A stretch of 15,034 nucleotides of DNA from Candidatus Izemoplasma sp. (GTDB lineage Bacteria > Bacillota_I > Bacilli_A > Izemoplasmatales > Izemoplasmataceae), in assembly GCA_029939615.1 (NCBI GenBank), contig JAOZSP010000021.1:1-15034 (forward strand), read 5' to 3'. Made by a program: the position numbers and the translations under genes. The notes beneath the pieces were generated by a model. That model saw only the letters and a program-made list of their open reading frames with translations, was not told where the DNA came from and did no database searches. The first letter of the stretch is position 1. Each line of letters starts with the position of its first letter. Shown in pieces: positions 7,933 to 13,716 of this stretch.

Positions 7933-8162
7933 TATTTACCTATTGCTTCTAAATAATTAACGATATCTGAAACTTTCTTAATTTTCGCTGCTTCGTTATC
8001 AGCAATTTCAACTTCAAAAATTGATTCTACTTCCATAATCAATTCAATAGCGTCTAAAGAATCCGCTCCTAAATCTTCAGAAATATTTGATTCTAATTTG
8101 ATAGTATCTTCTTCAACACCTAACTCTTCAGCAATAATTCCTCTTACTTTTTCAAAAACCAT
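7932..8162 (-). CDS. acpP: Acyl carrier protein
   Basis: ACP carries acyl chains as thioesters on a 4'-phosphopantetheine arm during fatty acid and phospholipid synthesis. With the start at 8162 it is 76 aa, the family's usual size, and acidic. The attachment site is S35 in GADSLDAIEL, flanked by the conserved NISEDL upstream and VEIADNEAAKIKKVSDIVNYL downstream. The start is set by GGAGGAG seven bases upstream; a longer frame reaching 8222 would run into the promoter and adds a hydrophobic stretch not found in ACPs. The gene stands alone between two terminators with its own consensus promoter, rather than inside a fab operon. The arm is derived from coenzyme A, for which coaX, coaE and a putative pantothenate S component lie nearby. 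Confidence 0.97.
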   Translation of the reverse strand: MVFEKVRGIIAEELGVEEDTIKLESNISEDLGADSLDAIELIMEVESIFEVEIADNEAAKIKKVSDIVNYLEAIGK

Positions 8163-8169
8163 TGTTTCA

Positions 8170-8176
8170 CTCCTCC
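8170..8176 (-). promoter_or_regulatory. Strong ribosome binding site setting the acpP start
   Basis: GGAGGAG on the minus strand, seven bases before ATG 8162. It fixes the 76-aa form and fits a highly expressed gene. Confidence 0.9.
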
Positions 8177-8193
8177 AGGATATAATTACCACT

Positions 8194-8222
8194 ATTATAG
8201 GCTTAATAAAGATTTTTGTCAA
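8194..8222 (-). promoter_or_regulatory. Consensus sigma-A promoter of acpP
   Basis: On the minus strand TTGACA (8217-8222) and TATAAT (8194-8199) are both perfect and separated by exactly 17 bases. It is the strongest promoter in the window and lies after the coaX terminator, giving acpP independent expression. I saw no clear FapR-type operator. Confidence 0.95.
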
Positions 8223-8254
8223 TCGCTTACACTGTAATAGTTAAGAATTACATT

Positions 8255-8274
8255 AAAAAGAGACCGAAGTCTCT
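8255..8274 (-). terminator. Rho-independent terminator after coaX
   Basis: On the minus strand AGAGAC, loop TTCG and GTCTCT form a 6-bp stem (8259-8264 with 8269-8274) with the very stable UUCG tetraloop, followed by five T. It closes the operon that begins with the GGDEF/HD-GYP gene. Confidence 0.92.
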
Positions 8275-8282
8275 ATTTATTG

Positions 8283-9023
8283 TCATTTTTGATTCTTTTT
8301 ATAGATAACTACTAACCCTTTTAAAAGTAATAAATCATCATAAATGATATCATGATTTAAAAGGTCTCGCATAAATCTTGAAGCTCCTCCAGTTACAATT
8401 ACTTTGGGATTAGAATTGTATTGATTTTTTATTTCTTCTATCATTCCCTTAATCATTAAACTATTTCCATATAACAATCCTGAATTTAAACAATCAATTG
8501 TATTTGTCGCTAATATTTTTGTTGGTGTTTTAAACTCAAACTGGCTTAATTGTGATGCTTCTCCAATTAAAGCATTTTTTTGCGTTATTAGTCCAGTAGT
8601 AATAGCGACTCCCTTTATTATCTTATTTTCAATATAAGTAAAAGTGGTCGCTGTTCCCATATCAACAATAATTGCGTCATCTCCATAATGCTCAATAACT
8701 GCCGCAGCACTAGAAACTAAATCAGAGCCAACTTCTTTAGGATTATCGACAATAATTCTAACACCTGTTTTTACTCCCGGTCCAATAAAAGTTGGGGAAA
8801 TATTCAAGTATTTAATTGCTAAGTTCTTAATAATTATATTAAGTTCTGGAACCACACTAGAAATAATAATATCTTTAGCATCAATAACAATATCTTTAAA
8901 TAAAACATAGTATTCATCAATTGATTTTGTTTTATCGGTATTATAGCGATATGTTGGACCCATATGTCCATCATATCTCGTTACAACAATGTTGGAATTT
9001 CCAATATCAATTAAAACAATCAT
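8283..9023 (-). CDS. coaX: Type III pantothenate kinase, divergent pocket
   Basis: CoaX phosphorylates pantothenate, the first step of CoA synthesis. The 246-aa length is typical and the ASKHA fold is recognisable: DIGNSN at 6-11 (phosphate loop), SSVVPELN at 55-62, GPGVKTGVRI then DNPKEVGSD with catalytic D101, VDMGTATTF at 120-128, and VTGGAS at 210-215. Two positions look unusual. The family's G-A/S-D-R reads GSDL, so the Arg after the catalytic Asp, which contacts pantothenate in known structures as I recall, is L102. The GGxIxPG motif reads GVAITTG. The catalytic Asp remains, so activity is still likely. The ribosome binding site is weak (GGATGTG). It sits 15 bases after an ECF transporter S component and ends on TGA just before a terminator. 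Confidence 0.92.
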   Translation of the reverse strand: MIVLIDIGNSNIVVTRYDGHMGPTYRYNTDKTKSIDEYYVLFKDIVIDAKDIIISSVVPELNIIIKNLAIKYLNISPTFIGPGVKTGVRIIVDNPKEVGSDLVSSAAAVIEHYGDDAIIVDMGTATTFTYIENKIIKGVAITTGLITQKNALIGEASQLSQFEFKTPTKILATNTIDCLNSGLLYGNSLMIKGMIEEIKNQYNSNPKVIVTGGASRFMRDLLNHDIIYDDLLLLKGLVVIYKKNQK

Positions 9024-9038
9024 AATATCACATCCATT

Positions 9039-9692
9039 CTATTCTATGTTAAGTGCTACTTTTAATCTGTTAACAACAGGAGCGCCTATAAGAGCACAAG
9101 CAATTACTTCTAAGATTGAGTTAACTAACACAATCGTCATTAAGAATCCAAAGAAACTGCTTCCTCCTAAGAAGTAATTAGCTACATAATCGATGACACT
9201 CAATGTTCCTTCTCTTGTTAATTCTTCGGCAATACCATAAACATCAAAGTACCAATAGTTAATACCACAAATATATAGAAGTGTGATAACAAGTATCGAA
9301 TGGATGATTGTCATTGACGAAAAGAATAGAACATCTGCTGTAAATTGGTTCCCAATTCTTTTTTTGAAGAATTGAAGTACATCATATGCAAAGAATCCTA
9401 CTAAGAATCTTGGCAATACACTAACTAGCGGATTAGTGAAAATTGGATCTAGTAATCCTGTTGGACGAGTTAATGCAACGAATAGTGATGTCAATCCGAA
9501 TACTAGTCCTAAAAATCCTCCTACACGACGACTTCCAAAGTATGCACCAATAAATACTGGGATATGGATAATCGTTAAACCTACCATTGGTGTAATAGGT
9601 ATATACCCTATATTAGGAACGAGTCCCAACACGAGAACAACTGCAGTTAAAACGGCAGTTAGGGTTATTTCTCTAGTTCTTGAATCGGTCAT
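9039..9692 (-). CDS. ECF transporter S component, probably for pantothenate
   Basis: S components are small membrane proteins that bind a vitamin and join a shared EcfA/EcfA'/EcfT energy module, which is not in this window. The protein has 217 aa and about six hydrophobic segments: near 9-30, 36-53, 57-74, 87-108, 118-142 and 176-206. TM1 contains an AxxxA (A13, A17) of the kind that contacts EcfT. The LTIIHIPVFIGAYFG, GGFLGLVFGLTSL and VLPRFLVGF segments are typical of the family that includes PanT. Substrate is inferred from the neighbour: coaX, pantothenate kinase, follows by 15 bases. AAGGAG lies six bases before the ATG, and a GC-rich hairpin lies directly upstream. The family call is firm, while the substrate is moderately supported; riboflavin or another vitamin is possible. 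Confidence 0.88.
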   Translation of the reverse strand: MTDSRTREITLTAVLTAVVLVLGLVPNIGYIPITPMVGLTIIHIPVFIGAYFGSRRVGGFLGLVFGLTSLFVALTRPTGLLDPIFTNPLVSVLPRFLVGFFAYDVLQFFKKRIGNQFTADVLFFSSMTIIHSILVITLLYICGINYWYFDVYGIAEELTREGTLSVIDYVANYFLGGSSFFGFLMTIVLVNSILEVIACALIGAPVVNRLKVALNIE

Positions 9693-9708
9693 TTTTTTCT
9701 CCTTTTTA

Positions 9709-9724
9709 GGCCCTTAAAGGGTCC
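9709..9724 (-). promoter_or_regulatory. GC-rich hairpin directly upstream of the S-component RBS
   Basis: On the minus strand GGACCCTTTAAGGGCC can fold as a 6-bp stem with a one-base bulge and a TTA loop. It ends four bases before AAGGAG. Such GC-rich sequence stands out in this AT-rich intergenic stretch. It has no T tract, so it is not a standard terminator. It could be an operator or an RNA element affecting translation; the function is unknown. Confidence 0.4.
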
Positions 9725-9752
9725 CATAATTTGAATTTATGTTTAATTTCTA

Positions 9753-10823
9753 TTAAACGTTAGCTTTAATTTGTTCAACTGTTTTATGGTTAAACATTTT
9801 GATAATCTTATAAGCGATTTTTTTAACTTCTTTATAATCATCAATACTAATCATCGATGTAGTTGAATGAATATATCTCGCTGGCATTCCAATTGTCGCT
9901 ACTAAAGTTCCACCGTTAGCTAATTGAATTCGTGCAGCATCAGTTCCACCCATTGATTTATAATATTGAAATTTGATTCCATCTTCTTCTGCTGCATTTA
10001 TAATAAACTCTTTCATACCTTGATGCATTATAGCACGAGGATCATAAAATCTTAACAAGAATCCTTTACCGATTTTACCACTTACATCGTCACCCTCAAA
10101 AGAATCAGCACAAGGGCTACAATCAACTGCGATAAACACATCAGGCTTTATAAGTCCAGCCGCTGTTTTAGCTCCCCTTAATCCAACTTCTTCTTGAACA
10201 GTTGCTCCTACATATAATTCACATTCAAGATCTTCTTTTTTAATATCACGAGCTATTTCCAAACTTATACCACAACCAAATCGATCATCCCATGCTTTAC
10301 TAAAAAATTTTTTACCATCTTTAGATACAGTAAAGTTATTATGGGGAACAACTTGTTGCCCAATTTTAACTCCTAGTTTTTCAGCATGTTCTTTATCATC
10401 TGCACCAATATCTATTCTCAACTTATTAAACTCAATTTTTTTAGGTGCTTCCTTACTTCCTCTAGATAAATGAGGAGGTTTTGAAGCAGTAACTCCTGGT
10501 ATAGTTTCTAACTCATCATTAATAATGATGTCAAAATGTTGACTTAGAAAGACATCACCATGAACTCCTCCTAAATTAGTAATTTTTATAAGCCCTGTTT
10601 TTTCAATTCCTGTTACAATTGCTCCAACTTCATCCATATGACCTGCAATCATAACTTTGGGTCCGTTATACCCCTTATTTATGACACCAAAAACACTCCC
10701 TAAACGACCTTCCACAATCTCTTCAACGTAAGGTGCTAAATGTTCTCTCATATAATCTTTTATTGGCTTCTCAAAACTAGATACCCCAGGTAAATCTACT
10801 AATTCACGATATAATTTATCCAT
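9753..10823 (-). CDS. M42 family metallo-aminopeptidase
   Basis: M42 enzymes (glutamyl aminopeptidase/TET/YsdC-YtoP type) are dinuclear-metal aminopeptidases, usually cytoplasmic dodecamers that trim peptides. The 356-aa length is typical. Ligands are visible: H62 and D64 (AGHMDEVG), bridging D179 (KAWDDRFG), catalytic E211 with E212 (VQEEVGLRG), D234 (AVDCSPCAD) and H319 (YIHSTTSM). The GGTDAARI segment near 292-299 is also conserved. I choose ATG at 10823: AAGGAGG lies six bases upstream, whereas the frame's TTG at 10847 adds eight residues that include the site itself. The ATG overlaps the end of trmB by eight bases, so translation is coupled. trmB and an M42 gene are also near each other in Bacillus, from memory. 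The exact peptide specificity is not readable. Confidence 0.95.
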   Translation of the reverse strand: MDKLYRELVDLPGVSSFEKPIKDYMREHLAPYVEEIVEGRLGSVFGVINKGYNGPKVMIAGHMDEVGAIVTGIEKTGLIKITNLGGVHGDVFLSQHFDIIINDELETIPGVTASKPPHLSRGSKEAPKKIEFNKLRIDIGADDKEHAEKLGVKIGQQVVPHNNFTVSKDGKKFFSKAWDDRFGCGISLEIARDIKKEDLECELYVGATVQEEVGLRGAKTAAGLIKPDVFIAVDCSPCADSFEGDDVSGKIGKGFLLRFYDPRAIMHQGMKEFIINAAEEDGIKFQYYKSMGGTDAARIQLANGGTLVATIGMPARYIHSTTSMISIDDYKEVKKIAYKIIKMFNHKTVEQIKANV

Positions 10824-11469
10824 TTTGTTCCTCCTTGAATTTCGCAATTAATTGATTAATTTTAAATCCTTGTTTACTAAATTTCTCTTCGAACTCCGTC
10901 ATTATATTATAATTGTTATCACTACTATGTAAATCATAATTTATACTAATTATTTCCATAGGATAATCTATAATACTCTCAACAGAGTATTTGAACAAAC
11001 TAATGTTATCAGTTTTAAAATGAATTTCACCATTTATACGCAATAACTCCTGATACATCTTTAAAAACTTATAATGTGTCAATCTCCTTTTAGCGTGACG
11101 ATCTTTTGGCCATGGATCACTAAAATTTAAGTAAACCCTATCAAAAGAATTACTACAAAACAATTTACTTAAATCCATAGCATCTGCTCGTAACAAAAAT
11201 AAATTTTCAAGAGGTTCTTCTATTACTTTTTGTAATGCTTTTACAATTGCACTATCAAATTTTTCAATCCCGATAAAATTTATTTTCGGGTTTTGTTTAG
11301 CTAAAGTATAAATAAACTTACCTTTACCAATTCCTATTTCAACATGAATGGGTTGCTTAATAGAAAAAATATTATCAATATCAATTTTCTCGTTAAGCTT
11401 ATTGTCAAAAATCAATCGTGGATTCCCTTCAATTAATTCTCTAGCATTTTTAACATATCTTAATCTCAT
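10816..11469 (-). CDS. trmB: tRNA (guanine-46-N7) methyltransferase
   Basis: TrmB uses S-adenosylmethionine to methylate N7 of G46 in the tRNA variable loop. It has 217 aa, the normal bacterial size, and a single Rossmann-like domain. The SAM motif is VEIGIGKGKF (about 44-53) with IGIEKF as the next strand. The family signature NFSDPWPKDRHAKRRLT lies in the middle, with the catalytic Asp of SDPWPK, followed by HFKTDN. The start overlaps the stop of the GGDEF/HD-GYP gene by one base (TAATG), and its end carries the ribosome binding site of the M42 gene. Both junctions imply coupled translation. Confidence 0.97.
   Translation of the reverse strand: MRLRYVKNARELIEGNPRLIFDNKLNEKIDIDNIFSIKQPIHVEIGIGKGKFIYTLAKQNPKINFIGIEKFDSAIVKALQKVIEEPLENLFLLRADAMDLSKLFCSNSFDRVYLNFSDPWPKDRHAKRRLTHYKFLKMYQELLRINGEIHFKTDNISLFKYSVESIIDYPMEIISINYDLHSSDNNYNIMTEFEEKFSKQGFKINQLIAKFKEEQNG
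10830..10836 (-). promoter_or_regulatory. Ribosome binding site setting the M42 start
   Basis: AAGGAGG on the minus strand, inside the last codons of trmB and six bases before ATG 10823. It excludes the upstream TTG at 10847 as the main start. Confidence 0.85.
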
Positions 11470-13619
11470 TATTTCACCACTAATTTTTTAATTATTTTCA
11501 AGAATTTTTCTATAAGTATCGGATCAAATTGTGTTCCAGAACACAATTTTAATTCTTTAATCGCTTGTTTTTTAGACAATGCTTTTCTATAAATACGATC
11601 GTTTATCATCGCATCATATGCATCACATATTGACAACACTCGTGAATATAAAGGGATTTTTTCACCTTTTAAGCCGTGAGGATACCCAGTACCATCATAT
11701 TTTTCGTGATGATATAAAACAGCAACAGCTATATCCTCATTCTCAATGATATTTGATACTATTTTATATCCGGATTCACTGTGATATTGAATTTCTTCTA
11801 TTTCTTTTTGATTTAGTTGTCCAGGCTTACTCAATATATTATCACTAATAGAAATTTTACCGATATCATGAACATCAGCGACTAATTTTATCTCCTCAAT
11901 CTCATAATCCCGTTTTTTCCCAGTTGCTTTTAATAACTCTGCGGCGAAATAGCCAACTCGAGAACAATGTTCTTCTGTTTCTTCAGTCTTTTCATGCATT
12001 GTCTGCATTATCGTCTCTAAAGCTGTGCTCTTACGTGATTTTCGCTCTGTAAGCTTACGACGGTACATTAAGTTCTCAGCTTGTCTAAATGCTTCTTCAA
12101 ATGTTTTGTTTTCATCTATAAAACTATACCCTAAACTTGCGCCAAAACCAACTCCGTAAACTTTCATTTTATGGATTTCTTTTTTAATTTCCTTTTCAAT
12201 TTTTAATGGTGAATCTTCGTTTGCATTATGAATCAAAACGACAAATTCATCGCCACCAATTCGATATGCATTTTCCCTTCCACCAACTGATGTTAAAATA
12301 TTTGCTAATTTAATTAATAATCTATCCCCTTCTAAATGACCAAACGCGTCATTTATAAGTTTTAATCCGTCAACATCACATATTAAAACACACATATCTG
12401 TTCTATAGTTTAATGTTTTAGAATACTCTTCAAAATTCTTTCTATTAAATAGCCCCGTTAATATATCGTGATTGGCAAAATATGCGATTTCTTCTTTTTG
12501 CTCTACAAGTTCAGTAATGTCTTTTAAAATACCAAATACACCAATAATTTTTTCAAATTCATTAAACTCACCAAAAACAGATGACTGAATATACCTAATA
12601 TCATCCTCCTTGAAAATTCTATAATTTGATACTACACCTTCTCTACTTTTCTGAATTTCTCTTGTCGAGTAGTTATATTTTTCTATATCATCAGGATGAA
12701 CAATACTTTTTATTTGATCGATATATATCATGTTTACAATTCCTAGAAACTCATCTAGTTCTATAGAATGATTAAATTTCTCATTCTCAAAATCATAATA
12801 AAAGGTAACAATATTTGCAACTTTTCTTGTTTCCTTAAACATTTTGTTCATTCTTTCAAGTTCTAAGGATTGGCTTTTTTCAATATTGATGTCTTTAATA
12901 ATTCCTTTAATCATAGTTGCATGATTATGCTCTTTTGTTTCAACATACGCAAAAAAACTAATCCAAATAAAATCTTTTCTCTTTTCATCAAAAAATCGCA
13001 TTTGAAGAGTAACTTCATTACATCTGTTTCTTATCAAGTCAGAAATTGCTTTCTTAATGTCTTTCAAGTGTGCTTGGTGAGTATGTCCATAAAACTTCTC
13101 TAAAAAAACATCATATGTATCAATATCTATTCCTAAAATGCTCACTAAATTATCAGAATGATTTAGTTTTTTATTCTTCAAATCAAACTCAAAATAAGCA
13201 ACTTTGCCTTCACTAAATAATCCGTTAACAATGCTTTCTTTATCTTCTGAGGAACTCATATTTATGATTCCAGTTATATCCTTGAAATCCACTACAAAAC
13301 ATCCTTCTTTTGACTTGAAAGCATGCACTCTAAAATATTGTTTAAAAGCTTTTGTATAGTTAATAAAAGTCTTTGATTCTCCAGTAACTACAACCCTATT
13401 GTATCTTTCAATCCAAAACAACTCGACACTTGGAAATAGTTCAAGTACTGTTTTTCCTACTATTTCTTCTTTTGTCATACTAACTGCGTTGCAAAATGTT
13501 TGATTAACATATAAATATTTATAATCTATTGGATTTCCATAATCATCATAAATCATTTCGTGTTCTGCGATTGAAATATCAACCTTATTTAGTAAATTTT
13601 CGTGGTATTTAGGATCCAT
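11469..13619 (-). CDS. PAS-PAS-PAS-GGDEF-HD-GYP cyclic-di-GMP protein
   Basis: This 716-aa protein joins a c-di-GMP synthesis domain to a c-di-GMP hydrolysis domain. Three PAS-like domains lie at about 15-118, 137-245 and 265-372, two with clear PAC ends (IKGIIKDI, VFGILKDI). The GGDEF domain spans about 378-522, with LTGLFNRKNF, CDVDGLKLINDAFGH and an intact GGDEF at 455-459. The RxxD inhibitory site is absent: the region reads GRENAYRIGGDEF. The HD-GYP domain spans about 540-716, with H584-D585 in ADVHDIGK, H637-H638, and DGTGYP with GYP at 645-647. Both active sites look intact. No membrane segment or signal peptide is seen, so sensing should be cytoplasmic. AGAGGTG precedes the ATG, and a promoter lies in the hairpin loop upstream. 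trmB starts within its stop codon. The signal and net direction of activity are unknown. Confidence 0.94.
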   Translation of the reverse strand: MDPKYHENLLNKVDISIAEHEMIYDDYGNPIDYKYLYVNQTFCNAVSMTKEEIVGKTVLELFPSVELFWIERYNRVVVTGESKTFINYTKAFKQYFRVHAFKSKEGCFVVDFKDITGIINMSSSEDKESIVNGLFSEGKVAYFEFDLKNKKLNHSDNLVSILGIDIDTYDVFLEKFYGHTHQAHLKDIKKAISDLIRNRCNEVTLQMRFFDEKRKDFIWISFFAYVETKEHNHATMIKGIIKDINIEKSQSLELERMNKMFKETRKVANIVTFYYDFENEKFNHSIELDEFLGIVNMIYIDQIKSIVHPDDIEKYNYSTREIQKSREGVVSNYRIFKEDDIRYIQSSVFGEFNEFEKIIGVFGILKDITELVEQKEEIAYFANHDILTGLFNRKNFEEYSKTLNYRTDMCVLICDVDGLKLINDAFGHLEGDRLLIKLANILTSVGGRENAYRIGGDEFVVLIHNANEDSPLKIEKEIKKEIHKMKVYGVGFGASLGYSFIDENKTFEEAFRQAENLMYRRKLTERKSRKSTALETIMQTMHEKTEETEEHCSRVGYFAAELLKATGKKRDYEIEEIKLVADVHDIGKISISDNILSKPGQLNQKEIEEIQYHSESGYKIVSNIIENEDIAVAVLYHHEKYDGTGYPHGLKGEKIPLYSRVLSICDAYDAMINDRIYRKALSKKQAIKELKLCSGTQFDPILIEKFLKIIKKLVVK

Positions 13620-13638
13620 CTTTTCACCTCTAAAATAA

Positions 13639-13711
13639 AAAGCCTAATTTTCATTTATGTATTTTAATATTATATCATAATATATTAAAATAATAAACTA
13701 AATTAGGCTTT
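13639..13711 (-). terminator. Long-loop hairpin after pepV, probable terminator
   Basis: A perfect 12-bp inverted repeat (AAATTAGGCTTT at 13700-13711, AAAGCCTAATTT at 13639-13650) follows the pepV stop. In the pepV transcript it ends in TTTTTATTTT, as a terminator would. The 49-base loop is unusually long, but contains a second perfect 11-bp inverted repeat (13660-13670 with 13682-13692) that would shorten it when folded. Confidence 0.7.
13669..13677 (-). promoter_or_regulatory. Extended -10 promoter of the GGDEF/HD-GYP operon
   Basis: TGATATAAT on the minus strand is a consensus TATAAT with the TGn extension; no good -35 is visible. It lies within the loop of the hairpin after pepV and about 50 bases before the ATG at 13619. 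Confidence 0.6.
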
Positions 13712-13716
13712 AACTC

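Noticed and set aside
8163..8222. A 20-residue hydrophobic N-terminal extension of ACP.
   Set aside because: It overlaps the consensus promoter and the strong RBS; ACPs start at the MVFEKV-type sequence.
9436..9717. Plus-strand frame of 93 codons.
   Set aside because: It lies opposite the S-component gene, has no RBS or family features, and is low-complexity in the manner of a complement frame. Other plus-strand frames at 3958-4209, 7278-7475, 8989-9177 and 12870-13103 are rejected for the same reason.
9689..9727. A 12-codon leader frame (MGPFKGLKRRKK) ending within the S-component start codon (ATGA overlap).
   Set aside because: It has no ribosome binding site upstream and its coding content comes from the GC-rich hairpin and the purine-rich RBS of the next gene.
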